Shown: positions 54,028 through 63,583 of the stretch, piece after piece
How positions within the stretch are numbered: position 1 is the first letter of the stretch
Layout: every line of letters starts with the position of its first letter
Program-made: the position numbers and the translations under genes
The notes under the pieces: model-generated
Seen by the model: the letters and a program-made list of their open reading frames with translations, nothing else
What the model was told of the DNA's origin: nothing
Databases searched by the model: none
DNA from: Streptomyces omiyaensis
Lineage (GTDB): Bacteria > Actinomycetota > Actinomycetes > Streptomycetales > Streptomycetaceae
Assembly (NCBI RefSeq): GCF_014650895.1
Contig: NZ_BMVV01000007.1
Span: 124,001 to 188,000 of the forward strand
Direction of reading: 5' to 3'
Length of the DNA stretch: 64,000 nucleotides

Positions 54028-55809
54028 TCAGCCGTGCCAGGAGCGCCACAGCGCCGCGTAGGCGCCGTCCGCCGCGACCAGCTCGTGGTGGCTGCCCAGC
54101 TCGCTGATCCGGCCCTGCTCGACGACCGCGATCAGGTCGGCGTCGTGGGCCGTGTGCAGCCGGTGCGCGATCGCCACCACCGTGCGCCCGTCCAGGACCC
54201 GGCCGAGCGAGCGCTCCAGGTGCCGGGCCGCGCGCGGGTCGAGGAGCGAGGTCGCCTCGTCCAGGACCAGCGTGTGCGGATCGGCCAGCACCAGCCGCGC
54301 CAGCGCGATCTGCTGGGCCTGCGCCGGGGTCAGCGCCCGCCCGCCCGAACCGACCTCGGTGTCCAGGCCCGCCTCCAGACCCCGGGCCCAGCCCTCCGCG
54401 TCCACCGCCCCCAGCGCCGTCCACAGCTCCGGATCACCGGCCTGCGGGCGGGCGAGGAGCAGGTTGTCGCGGAGCGTGCCGACGAAGACGTGGTGCTCCT
54501 GGTTGACCAGCGCCACGTGCTCGCGGACCCGCTCGGCCGGCATCCGGGCCAGCTCGGCGCCGCCGAGCGTGACCGACCCGGCGCGCGGACCGTAGATGCC
54601 CGCGAGGAGCCGGCCCAGCGTCGACTTGCCCGCCCCGGAAGGGCCGACCAGCGCGACCCGGGTGCCCGGAGGGACGGCGAGCGACACCCCGTGCAGGACG
54701 TCCACGCCCTCCCGGTAACCGAAGCGCACCCCGGCGGCCTCGACCGCACGCCCCTCGGGCCGCACCGACCCGTCGCCGGGCTCCGGCTCGATGTCCCGCA
54801 CGCCCACGAGCCGGGCCAGCGACACCTGCGCCACCTGGAGCTCGTCGTACCAGCGCAGCACGATCCCGATCGGGTCCACCAGCATCTGCGCGAGCAGCGC
54901 GCCCGTCGTCAGCTGCCCGACGTCCATCCAGCCGCGGAGGACGCAGAAGCCGCCGATGGCGAGCACCCCGCACAGCACCGTCGTGTGGGTGAGCGTGACG
55001 ACGGGGAAGAGCACCGCCCGCAGGAAGAGGGTGTACCGCTCCCAGCGCGTCCACTCGTGGATCCGCCGGTCCGAGAGCGCCACCCGGCGCGCGCCGAGCC
55101 GGTGCGCCTCGACCGTGCGGCCCGCGTCGACGGTCTCGGCGAGCACGGCCGCCACCGCCGCGTACCCGGCCGCCTCCGAGCGGTAGGCGGCGGGCGCCCG
55201 CCTGAAGTACCAGCGGCAGCCGGCGATCAGCAGCGGCGCGGCGAGCACCACGGCCAGGGCGAGCGGCGGCGCGGTGAGGGCGAGCCCGCCGATCAGCAGC
55301 CCAACCCACACCACGCCGATGACGAGCTGCGGCACGGCCTCGCGCATCGCGTTGGCCAGCCGGTCCACGTCGGTGGTGATGCGGGAGAGCAGGTCGCCGG
55401 TGCCGGCCCGCTCCAGGACGCCCGGCGGGAGGCCGACCGCCCGGACCAGGAAGTCCTCGCGCAGGTCGGCGAGCATCTCCTCGCCGAGCATCGCCCCGCG
55501 CAGCCGGACGAGCCGCACGAAGACCGTCTGCACCGCCAGCGCGACGGCGAACACCGCCACCGAGCCGCCCAGATGCAGCTCCCGGGCGCCCTCGGCGAGC
55601 CGGTCCACGACCTGCCCGAGCACGTACGGCCCCGCCATGGACGCGGTCACGGCGACCGCGTTCACCCCGACGAGCAGCGCGAAGGCCTTCCGGTGCCGGC
55701 GCAGCAGCGCCCGGACGTAGGCCCGGACGGTCCCGCCGGCGGCGACGGGCAGGGTCGTGGCGGTCGTGGGGGCCGCCGGGTCGTACGCGGGCGGCGCCAG
55801 GCCGATCAT
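54028..55809 (-). CDS. ABC exporter half-transporter, Walker-A-intact partner
   Basis: 593 aa from ATG 55809: six-helix membrane domain (about residues 40-320), then an ATPase with Walker A GPSGAGKST, Q-loop LVNQEHHVF and Walker B LVLDEATSLLD, and H-loop AIAHRL. The signature is ALTPAQAQQ, not LSGGQ, so it is degenerate. It overlaps the next-upstream partner's stop by four bases. Together they form a heterodimer with one consensus ATP site (see finding). Substrate unknown. Confidence 0.93.
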   Translation of the reverse strand: MIGLAPPAYDPAAPTTATTLPVAAGGTVRAYVRALLRRHRKAFALLVGVNAVAVTASMAGPYVLGQVVDRLAEGARELHLGGSVAVFAVALAVQTVFVRLVRLRGAMLGEEMLADLREDFLVRAVGLPPGVLERAGTGDLLSRITTDVDRLANAMREAVPQLVIGVVWVGLLIGGLALTAPPLALAVVLAAPLLIAGCRWYFRRAPAAYRSEAAGYAAVAAVLAETVDAGRTVEAHRLGARRVALSDRRIHEWTRWERYTLFLRAVLFPVVTLTHTTVLCGVLAIGGFCVLRGWMDVGQLTTGALLAQMLVDPIGIVLRWYDELQVAQVSLARLVGVRDIEPEPGDGSVRPEGRAVEAAGVRFGYREGVDVLHGVSLAVPPGTRVALVGPSGAGKSTLGRLLAGIYGPRAGSVTLGGAELARMPAERVREHVALVNQEHHVFVGTLRDNLLLARPQAGDPELWTALGAVDAEGWARGLEAGLDTEVGSGGRALTPAQAQQIALARLVLADPHTLVLDEATSLLDPRAARHLERSLGRVLDGRTVVAIAHRLHTAHDADLIAVVEQGRISELGSHHELVAADGAYAALWRSWHG

Positions 55810-57614
55810 GCGGTGTCCCCTTCCGGTGCTTCGCGTCCGGCCACGGCCGTCGCGGCGAGTTCGTCGTCGGTCTCCCGGGTGACGACCGCCCGGTAGCGCG
55901 GTTCGTCCGCCAGCAGTTCGCGGTGGGTGCCGTGGGCGACCGCCCGGCCCTCGTGGACCAGGACCACCCGGTCCGCCAGGTCCAGGAGCAGCGGCGACGA
56001 GGCCAGCACCACGGTGGTGGCGCCCGCCCGCAGCTTGCGGACCCCGTCCGCGACCCGGGCCTCGGTGTGCGAGTCGACCGCCGAGGTCGGCTCGTCGAGG
56101 ACGAGCACCTCCGGGTCGGTCACCAGGGACCGGGCGAGCGCGAGGCGCTGGCGCTGACCGCCGGAGAGGGAGCGGCCCCGCTCCGTGATCCGGGTCCGCA
56201 TCGGGTCCCCGTCGGTCTCCACCGACGCCTGCGCGAGCGCGTCGAGGACGTCCTCGCAGCGGGCGGCGGCGAGCGCGTCCCGCGCCCGGACCGCCCCCGA
56301 CGAGGGCACGTCGAGCAGCTCGTGGAGGGTGCCCGACAGCAGCACCGGCTCCTTGTCCTGGACGAGGACGGCCGTCCGGGCCGCGTCCAGCGGCAGTTCG
56401 TCCAGCGGCACCCCGCCCAGGCGGACGGAGACGTGGTCCTCGCCCGGCTCCGCCGGGTGCCCGCCGAGCCGGTCCGCGAGCCGGCCCGCCGCGTCCGGGT
56501 CCCCGCACACCACGGCGGTCAGCAGCCCGCCGGGGGCGATCAGGCCGGTCAGCGGGTCGTACAGGTCGCCGCCCGGCTTCCGGGGCCGGTCGCCGGGCCC
56601 CCGGCCGGCGGGCTCGGTGACCCGGGCCAGGGCCAGCACCCGTGCCGCGCGCCGCGCGGACGGGCGGGAGAAGGCGTACGCCATCGCGATCTCCTCCACG
56701 TTCCGCAGCGGATGGTGGGTGAGCGCCACCGCGCCGTAGACCGTGACGAGCGCGCCGACCGTGATCCGGCCGTCGAGCGCCAGACCCGCCCCGTAGGCCA
56801 CCACCGCGATCAGCAGCAGGCCCGGCAGCAGCACCTGGACGGCGGCGATCAGCGCCCACATGCGGGCGCTGCGCACGGCCGCCCGGCGGACCTCCTGGGA
56901 GGCGGCCCGGTAGCGGCCGAGGAACAGCTCCTCGCCGCCGATGCCGCGGAGCACGCGCAGCCCGGCGACCGTGTCGGACGCCAGCTCGGTGGCCTTGCCG
57001 GCCTTTTCTCGCTGCTCGTCGGCCCGGCGGGTGGCGCGCGGCAGCAGCGGCAGCGCGGCCAGGGCGAGCGCCGGGACGCCGATCGCGACGACGGCGCCGA
57101 GCGCCGGTTCGTAGAGGACGAGTCCGACGCAGACGGCCAGCAGGGTGAGGACGGCGGCGGCGAACCGGGAGAACGCCTCGACGAACCATCCGATCTTCTC
57201 GACGTCGCCCGTCGACACCGCGACGACCTCTCCGGCCGCGACCCGCCGGGTCAGCAGCGAGCCGAGCCCGGCGGTCCGGCGGGCGAGGAGCTGCTGCACC
57301 CGCGCGGCGGCGGTGATCCAGTTGGTGACGGCCGTGCGGTGGAGCATGGTGTCGCCGACGGCGATGCCGACGCCGAGCGCCGCCGCCACTCCGCAGCCGA
57401 GCGCGAGCCCGCCGCCGTCGCGGTCGACGACCCCCTGGACGGCGATGCCGACGCCGACCGGCAGCCCCGCGATGGACAGCTGGAGCAGCAGGCCCCACAG
57501 CAGGGACCGCACCTGCCCGCCGAGCTGCATGCGCCCGAGCCAGATCAGGAACCGGGTGCCCGAGCGGACGTCGGGCACCCCCGGGTCGGCGTAGGGGAGT
57601 TGATGGATCTGCAT
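55806..57614 (-). CDS. ABC exporter half-transporter with degenerate Walker A
   Basis: 602 aa from ATG 57614: membrane domain (about 25-310), then an ATPase whose Walker A region reads AVVCGDPDAAGRL (about residues 366-379), with no GKS/T lysine. The signature RSLSGGQRQRLA and Walker B VLVLDEPTSAVD are canonical. The H-loop position has SSPLLLDL instead of His. With the downstream partner it gives an asymmetric pair. The gap to the third gene is 238 bases and contains a GGGGTCCC/GGGACCCC hairpin. Confidence 0.92.
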   Translation of the reverse strand: MQIHQLPYADPGVPDVRSGTRFLIWLGRMQLGGQVRSLLWGLLLQLSIAGLPVGVGIAVQGVVDRDGGGLALGCGVAAALGVGIAVGDTMLHRTAVTNWITAAARVQQLLARRTAGLGSLLTRRVAAGEVVAVSTGDVEKIGWFVEAFSRFAAAVLTLLAVCVGLVLYEPALGAVVAIGVPALALAALPLLPRATRRADEQREKAGKATELASDTVAGLRVLRGIGGEELFLGRYRAASQEVRRAAVRSARMWALIAAVQVLLPGLLLIAVVAYGAGLALDGRITVGALVTVYGAVALTHHPLRNVEEIAMAYAFSRPSARRAARVLALARVTEPAGRGPGDRPRKPGGDLYDPLTGLIAPGGLLTAVVCGDPDAAGRLADRLGGHPAEPGEDHVSVRLGGVPLDELPLDAARTAVLVQDKEPVLLSGTLHELLDVPSSGAVRARDALAAARCEDVLDALAQASVETDGDPMRTRITERGRSLSGGQRQRLALARSLVTDPEVLVLDEPTSAVDSHTEARVADGVRKLRAGATTVVLASSPLLLDLADRVVLVHEGRAVAHGTHRELLADEPRYRAVVTRETDDELAATAVAGREAPEGDTA

Positions 57615-57852
57615 GACGTCCCCAGGGGTGCTCGGGGGCGGACGGGGGGTGGTCCGGCGGCACGCGGGCGTGCGTCGGCGGGGGTCCCGGAGAGGGACCC
57701 CGTGGGTACGGACCCCGGGGTGCGGGATCCGTGCCAGGTTCGCCCCCCGCACGGGCCCGCGGCAACGGATTTTCCGGCTGCCGCGGTACGGATCGGACCC
57801 CCGGACCCCGGTGGCGCACGCCCGTCGCTCCCGCCCCGTCGCTCCCGCCCCG

Positions 57853-59859
57853 TCACTCCTGTCCCCTCGCTCCCTCCGGCGGGGTTTCGCGCGCGGTCGC
57901 CCCCGGCCCGGCCGTCGCCTCCGGCGGGCCTTCCCGCCCCGTCGCGTCCTCCGGCCGGCGCTGGCCCGGGACGCTGCGGTCGTTCTGGAGCTCCAGCAGC
58001 TCCCGGAAGAGCCCGGGCGCGACCGAGAGTTCCTCGAACGTGCCCTCCTGCACGATCTGCCCGTGGCCGAGCACGACGATCCGGTCGGCCACCGCCACGT
58101 TCGCCAGCCGGTGGGTGACCAGGACGACCGGCCGCCCTTCGGCGACCTCCCGCAGCCCGGCGAAGATGCGGTGCTCGGCGCGGGCGTCCAGCGCGCTGGT
58201 CGGCTCGTCGAGGACGAGCACCCCCGGCCGGTAGAACGCCCGGGCGATCGCGATCCGCTGCCACTGCCCGCCGGACAGCTCCACCCCGCCGAACCACTCC
58301 CGGGCCAGCAGCGTCCCCCAGCCGCTGCGCAGCCCGTCCACCACCTCGCCCGCACCGGACCGCTCGGCGGCCCGCAGCAGCGCCGCGGTCCCGCCGCGCG
58401 GCTGTCCGAGGGTCACGTTCTCCTCGGCGGACAGCGGCCAGTGCGCGAAGACCTGCGGGACGACCGCCGTGTGCCGCCACATCGCGTACGCGTCGAGCTC
58501 CCGGACGTCCCGCGCGTCCCAGGTGACGGTGCCCTCCGTCGGCAGGTACAGGCCGGTGAGCAGCCGGGAGAGCGTCGTCTTCCCGGAGCCGTTCTCGCCG
58601 ACCAGGGCGACGATCTCGCCGGCCCGCACCTCCAGCGTGACGTCGGCGAGCGCGGGCCCGTCGGCGTCCGGGTAGGTGTAGCCGAGGCGTTCGGCGCGGA
58701 CGGCCTTCGGCGGGTCGGGGACGATCGAGCCCCGGTCGAGCCGGTGGCCGCCGGCCTCCGCGATGAAGTCGGCCCAGTCGTCCACGTACAGGCCGGTGCG
58801 GAAGATCCGGGTGCCGTAGCCGACGATCCCGTACAGGTTGTTGCCCACCGTCTGGAGGGCGAAGACGGCGGTGCCGGCCGACGCGAGCGTCATCCGTCCG
58901 GAGGCGAGCAGCAGCACCAGCGCGCCCCACATCACGGCCGAGGCGGCGCCGCCGGCCACCGAACCCGCCATCGCCCAGCGCGAGCCGCGGTGGATGGCCC
59001 GGTCGGTGACGTCGTCCACCCGGGCGCCGATCTCCCGGTAGCGGCCGAGGAGGAAGCCGAACATGGTGCCGGAGCGGAGCTGGTCGGCGATCTGCCGGTC
59101 GGCGATGTACCAGCGCAGGTGGCCGAGGGTGCGCCGCTCGGCGGAGACGGCCCGGCCGCTCTCCCACTGGAGGTGCGCGCCCTTCATCCGGGCCAGCGCC
59201 TGCGGGAGCACCGCGAGCACGAGCAGCGGCAGCAGCACCGGGTGGAGCACGGCGACGACGCCGGCGGCGGCGATGATCGAGGCGAGGCAGGACATCAGCA
59301 TCTGCGACTCGGTGATGAGGTCCTTGGCGACGTCGGCGCCGCGGTCGGCGTGGTCCCACTGGTCGTTGAAGCCGGGGTGGTCGTACGCGGTGAGCTCGGC
59401 GTGGGCGGCGGCGTGCAGCATCTCCAGCTCGGCCTCGCGGGAGATCCGGGGCGAGAGGCGCGAGGAGACGTCGGAGATCACGATGCCGAGGACGGCCCGC
59501 AGGCCCACGGCGGCCGCGATCAGCGCGATGGAGGGCAGCGCCTGCGCGATCCGGTCGCGGATGTCGCCGGGGGCGACGAGCGAGGTGAGGGTGGACCCGG
59601 TGGCGACCAGACCGGTGGCCTCCAGGACGGCCGACAGGGCCTGGCAGGAGAGGAGCAGGGCGACGGCGCGGCGGTCCACCCGCCAGCCGAGCGCGAGCCC
59701 CTTGCGGACGAGCTGCGGCAGCCGGCGGGCCATCACCCACGGCGAGGTGGGTCTGCCTTCGAGGGCGGCGAGCTTGCCCTGCTGGAAGCGGTACTCCTCG
59801 GCGGGCGGGGTCGGCGCGGGGGCCGGCGGCGGGGTGTCGGAGGTCTGCTCTGCGGTCAC
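57853..59859 (-). CDS. ABC exporter ATP-binding/permease protein
   Basis: 668 aa. The GTG at 59859 has a GGGGGA upstream; the frame extends 23 codons further, but that part is not family-like. A six-helix membrane region (about 65-340) is followed by an ATPase with Walker A GENGSGKTT, signature LSGGQWQRIA, Walker B VLVLDEPTSALD and H-loop THRLA, all canonical. A Pro/Ala/Glu-rich tail of about 40 residues ends the protein. Likely a homodimer that cooperates with, or simply adjoins, the next two ABC genes (same strand). Confidence 0.92.
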   Translation of the reverse strand: MTAEQTSDTPPPAPAPTPPAEEYRFQQGKLAALEGRPTSPWVMARRLPQLVRKGLALGWRVDRRAVALLLSCQALSAVLEATGLVATGSTLTSLVAPGDIRDRIAQALPSIALIAAAVGLRAVLGIVISDVSSRLSPRISREAELEMLHAAAHAELTAYDHPGFNDQWDHADRGADVAKDLITESQMLMSCLASIIAAAGVVAVLHPVLLPLLVLAVLPQALARMKGAHLQWESGRAVSAERRTLGHLRWYIADRQIADQLRSGTMFGFLLGRYREIGARVDDVTDRAIHRGSRWAMAGSVAGGAASAVMWGALVLLLASGRMTLASAGTAVFALQTVGNNLYGIVGYGTRIFRTGLYVDDWADFIAEAGGHRLDRGSIVPDPPKAVRAERLGYTYPDADGPALADVTLEVRAGEIVALVGENGSGKTTLSRLLTGLYLPTEGTVTWDARDVRELDAYAMWRHTAVVPQVFAHWPLSAEENVTLGQPRGGTAALLRAAERSGAGEVVDGLRSGWGTLLAREWFGGVELSGGQWQRIAIARAFYRPGVLVLDEPTSALDARAEHRIFAGLREVAEGRPVVLVTHRLANVAVADRIVVLGHGQIVQEGTFEELSVAPGLFRELLELQNDRSVPGQRRPEDATGREGPPEATAGPGATARETPPEGARGQE

Positions 59860-60068
59860 GGTGGTGGTTCCCCCGTCCGGGTGGCGACACGGAAGGGGAG
59901 GAGTTACCCAGCCTCGTCCGCGGCGCACCGTCCGGCGGGCGGTTCACCCGCCGGGGGGAGCCGTTTCCGGACAGGCGCCGGTGACCGGGCGGCCCGCCCC
60001 GCCCCGGCCCGGGGCGGGCGGCGGGCCGGGGCAGGGCGGGGCGGCCGGGCCGAGGCGACCGGGCCGGG

Positions 60069-62993
60069 TCAGGGGCGGGTGGCCCGCTCCAGGGCGAGGA
60101 GGGCGGAGGCGTACCGGCGGCCGGTGGCGCGGTCCATGCCGATCTCGCACATGCGGTTGGCCGAGAGGTGCGCGTCGAAGGGGCGGGCGGTGACCTCGGC
60201 GGCCTCGCGGGCGGTGGCCGAGGCGGTCAGCTCGGGGTGGAGCATGCCCCGGTCGCCGGCGAAGGCGCAGCAGCCGGCGTCGGCCGGCACGACGACCTCG
60301 TCGGCGCAGAACTCCGCGATCTCGGTGAGCTTCTCCGCGTCCCCGAGGTGCCGCATCGAGCACGTGGGGTGCACCACCGCCGAGTCGACCCGGCGGCGGG
60401 CCTCCAGGCGGGGGAGGAGCTCGTCGGCGGCCCACACCAGGGAGTCCACCACGGTCAGTTCGGCGTGCAGGGCGCGGTTGTCGTCGGTCAGGTGGGGGAC
60501 GACCTCGTGGGCGATGCCGAGGGTGCAGGAGGAGGCGTCGACCACCAGCGGGAGCCGGCCGCCCGCCGTCCAGCCCCAGGCGGCCTCGACGATCCGGTTG
60601 GCCATCACCGCGTTGCCCTCCTCGTACCCCTTGGAGTGCCAGATGGTGGCGCAGCAGGTGCCGGCCACGTCGTCGGGGATCCAGACGGGGCGCCCGGCCC
60701 GGGCCGAGACGGCGACGACGGCCTCGGGCAGGGACGGGCCGGGGGTCCCCTCGGGGTTGCCGAAGATGCGGTTGACGCAGGCCGGGTAGTAGACGGCGGT
60801 GGCCGCCGGGCGGTGGGTGCGGGGGAGCCGCCGGCGCGCCGCGCCGGGGATCTCGGGCAGCCACTCGGGGACGAGGTCGGGCCGGACGGCCTTGCGGGCG
60901 AGGCCGGTCACCCGTGCCAGGAAGCCGTCCCCCATCCGGTCGGCGGCGCCGACCGCGAGCCGTGCCGAGGCCTCCACCGCGCGGAAGTGCCGGGCGGCGA
61001 GGGCGGCGATCCGCTCCTCGCGGGGGGAGTGCCGCGCGTGCCGGAAGTCCTTCATCAGCGCGCCCGTGTCGATGCCGACGGGACAGGCCAGCTTGCAGGT
61101 GGAGTCGCCGGCGCAGGTGTCGACGGCGTCGTAGCCGTACGCCTCCAGGAGCCGCTGTTCGACGGGGGAGCCGTCGGCCTGCCGCAGCATCTCCCGGCGC
61201 AGCACGATCCGCTGGCGCGGAGTGGTCGTCAGGTCGTTGCTGGGGCAGGTCGGTTCGCAGAAGCCGCACTCGATGCACGGGTCGGCGATCCGCTCGACGG
61301 ACGGGATGGTCTTCAGGCCGCGCAGGTGTGCCTGCGGGTCCCGGTCGAGGACGATCCGGGGGGCCAGGACCCCTTCCGGGTCGACGAGTTCCTTGGTCCG
61401 CCACATCAGCTCGGTCGCCTTCGGTCCCCACTCCAGCTCCAGGAAGGGGGCGATGTTGCGTCCGGTGGCGTGCTCGGCCTTCAGGGAGCCGTCGAAGCGC
61501 TCGACGGTGAGCTTGCAGAAGTCCTCCATGAAGGAGGCGTACCGCTCGACGTCGGCGGGGTCGGCGGCGTCGAAGGCGAGGAGGAAGTGCAGGTTGCCGT
61601 GGGCGGCGTGCCCGGCGACGGCGGCGTCGAAGCCGTGCCGGCCCTGGAGGTCGAGCAGTTCCGCGCAGGCCTCGGCCAGCCGGTCCGGGGGCACCGCGAA
61701 GTCCTCGGTGATCAGGGTCGTGCCGGAGGGGCGGGAGCCGCCGACGGCCGTCACGAAGGCCTTGCGGGCCCTCCAGTAGCCGCCGATGACGGCCGGGTCG
61801 CGGGTGAAGGCGTTGTCGACGGAGGGGACCGGGGCGACGAGGGCGAGCCCGGCCAGGACCTCGTCCGCCGCCCGCCGGTACGCCGCGAGGGCGGGTTCGT
61901 CGGGCGCCCGGAACTCGACGAGCAGCGCGGTGGTGTCCTTGGGCAGCTCCGCCCAGTCGGCCGGCACGCCGGGCACGCTCACCGAGGCCCGCAGGGTGTT
62001 GCCGTCCATCAGCTCGACGGCGAGCGCCCCCGCCTCCGTGAAGCGGGGCACGGCCGCGGCGGCGGCGGGCAGGGTGGGGAAGAAGAGCAGGGCGGTGGAG
62101 ACCAGCCGGTCGAGCGGGAGGGTGTCGAAGACGACCTCGGAGAGGAAGCCGAGGGTGCCCTCGGAGCCGACCATCAGGCCGCGCAGGATCTCCACCGGGG
62201 TGGCGCCGTCGAGGAAGGCGTCGAGACGGTAGCCGTTGGTGTTCTTGATCCGGTGCTTGGCGCGGATCCGGTCCGTGAGCTCCGCGTCGGCCTCGATCTC
62301 GGCCTTGAGGGCGAGCAGCCCCGCGCAGAGCCGGGGCTCGGCGCGGGCCAGCTCCTCGTCGGCGGCCGGGTCGGCGGTGTCGACGACCGTGCCGCCGGGG
62401 AGCACGACGGTGAGCGAGGCGACGGTCCGGTAGGAGTTCCGGGTGGTGCCCGCGGTCATCCCGGAGGCGTTGTTGGCGACGACCCCGCCGATGGTGCAGG
62501 CGACCGCGCTGGCCGGGTCGGGGCCGAGCACCCGGCCGTGGGGCGCGAGGGCCGCGTTGGCCCGGACGACGGTGGTGCCGGGGCGGATCCGGGCCCGCGC
62601 GCCGCCGTCGAGGACCTCCACGCCCGCCCAGTGGCGGCGGACGTCGACGAGGATGTCCTCGCCCTGCGCCTGTCCGTTGAGACTGGTGCCGGCGGCGCGG
62701 AAGACCACCTCGCGCCCCTTGCCGCGGGCGTAGGACAGCACCGCCGAGATGTCGTCGACGTCCTCGGCGACGACGACGACCTGCGGCAGGAAGCGGTAGG
62801 GGCTCGCGTCGGAGGCGTACCGGACGAGGTCGGAGACGCCCGAGAGCACCTTCTCCGGTCCGATCAGCGCCGCCAGGTCCTCGCGCAGCCGCCGTGGGGT
62901 GCCCCGCGCCTGGAGGTCCGGGACCCGGTCGGGGGCCGGGGTCCGCTTCCGTCCCGGGCTGAGGGCCTGCGGGTTCGGTTCCAGCAGCGGCAT
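60069..62993 (-). CDS. Fused FAD/4Fe-4S D-lactate-type dehydrogenase
   Basis: 974 aa, ATG at 62993. The N-terminal FAD_binding_4 domain (RAAGTSLNGQAQGED, then CTIGGVVANNASGM) and FAD-oxidase C domain (HAAHGNLHFLLAFD) are as in GlcD-like enzymes. They are followed by two ferredoxin-like Cys clusters (CIECGFCEPTCPS, CAGDSTCKLACPVG) and GlcF-like CCG-domain segments (CVNRIFGNPEG, GTCCATIWH). This is a GlcD-GlcF fusion, expected to oxidise D-lactate or another D-2-hydroxyacid and pass electrons to the respiratory chain. Confidence 0.92.
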   Translation of the reverse strand: MPLLEPNPQALSPGRKRTPAPDRVPDLQARGTPRRLREDLAALIGPEKVLSGVSDLVRYASDASPYRFLPQVVVVAEDVDDISAVLSYARGKGREVVFRAAGTSLNGQAQGEDILVDVRRHWAGVEVLDGGARARIRPGTTVVRANAALAPHGRVLGPDPASAVACTIGGVVANNASGMTAGTTRNSYRTVASLTVVLPGGTVVDTADPAADEELARAEPRLCAGLLALKAEIEADAELTDRIRAKHRIKNTNGYRLDAFLDGATPVEILRGLMVGSEGTLGFLSEVVFDTLPLDRLVSTALLFFPTLPAAAAAVPRFTEAGALAVELMDGNTLRASVSVPGVPADWAELPKDTTALLVEFRAPDEPALAAYRRAADEVLAGLALVAPVPSVDNAFTRDPAVIGGYWRARKAFVTAVGGSRPSGTTLITEDFAVPPDRLAEACAELLDLQGRHGFDAAVAGHAAHGNLHFLLAFDAADPADVERYASFMEDFCKLTVERFDGSLKAEHATGRNIAPFLELEWGPKATELMWRTKELVDPEGVLAPRIVLDRDPQAHLRGLKTIPSVERIADPCIECGFCEPTCPSNDLTTTPRQRIVLRREMLRQADGSPVEQRLLEAYGYDAVDTCAGDSTCKLACPVGIDTGALMKDFRHARHSPREERIAALAARHFRAVEASARLAVGAADRMGDGFLARVTGLARKAVRPDLVPEWLPEIPGAARRRLPRTHRPAATAVYYPACVNRIFGNPEGTPGPSLPEAVVAVSARAGRPVWIPDDVAGTCCATIWHSKGYEEGNAVMANRIVEAAWGWTAGGRLPLVVDASSCTLGIAHEVVPHLTDDNRALHAELTVVDSLVWAADELLPRLEARRRVDSAVVHPTCSMRHLGDAEKLTEIAEFCADEVVVPADAGCCAFAGDRGMLHPELTASATAREAAEVTARPFDAHLSANRMCEIGMDRATGRRYASALLALERATRP

Positions 62994-63024
62994 GGCACGG
63001 CTCCCCTCGGCGCGGGCGCCGGCG

Positions 63025-63486
63025 TCAGCAGCCGCTCTCCGGGACGGGCCCGGCCAGGGCGGTCAGCAGACCTCCGAGCACCTCGCGCTGTTCGACGGTC
63101 AATGGAGCCAGGATGTCCTCTGCGGCGGCCCGGCGCGCGCTGCGCAGCTCCCGCAGCGTGGCGCGTCCCTCGTCGGTGAGCTCGATCCGCACCACCCGGC
63201 GGTTGCTCGGGTCGGGCGCCCGGCGGACCCGCCCGGCCGCCTCCAGGCCGTCGACGAGGCTGGTCACGGCGCGCGGGACCACTTCGAGGCGGGCGGCGAG
63301 GTCGGTCATCCGCGGCGGCGCGTCGCCGTAGTGCGCGACCAGCCGCAGGAGCCGGGACTGGGCCGGGGTGATGCCGACCGGCTCCAGGTGGCGCTTCTGG
63401 ATGCGGTGGAGCCGGCGGGTGAGCCGGAGCAGCTGCTCGGCGAGGAGCCCGTCGGGATCGGGGGTGCTCACGGCGGCGGAGTTCAT
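63025..63486 (-). CDS. MarR-family regulator
   Basis: 153 aa from ATG 63486: winged helix with GITPAQSRLLRLVAHYGDAPP, RMTDLAARLEVVPRAVTSLV as recognition helix, and the wing RAPDPSNRRVVRIELTDEGR. MarR proteins usually repress a divergent transporter in response to a small ligand. Here the divergent gene is an ABC exporter, and the palindrome TGTTCA-TTG-TGAACA lies between them. Confidence 0.93.
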   Translation of the reverse strand: MNSAAVSTPDPDGLLAEQLLRLTRRLHRIQKRHLEPVGITPAQSRLLRLVAHYGDAPPRMTDLAARLEVVPRAVTSLVDGLEAAGRVRRAPDPSNRRVVRIELTDEGRATLRELRSARRAAAEDILAPLTVEQREVLGGLLTALAGPVPESGC

Positions 63487-63507
63487 GGGGGAACGATATC
63501 AGGACCT

Positions 63508-63543
63508 TGTTCATTGTGAACATAGGTAAGAATGGGCTATAGT
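63508..63543 (+). promoter_or_regulatory. ABC promoter overlapped by a MarR-type operator
   Basis: TGTTCA-TTG-TGAACA (63508-63522) is a perfect 6-3-6 palindrome. TTGTGA (63514-63519) and TATAGT (63538-63543), 18 bases apart, form a promoter whose -35 lies inside the operator, so the MarR protein would block polymerase binding. The same palindrome is 22 bases from the marR start. Confidence 0.75.
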
Positions 63544-63583
63544 CCCCTCTGCACCCTCATGTCTCGCATCCTCGAAGGAGCCC

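Noticed and set aside
59990..60025. A GC-only hairpin between the third ABC gene and the dehydrogenase
   Set aside because: Many equally good foldings exist in this C/G-only stretch, so no single terminator can be supported.
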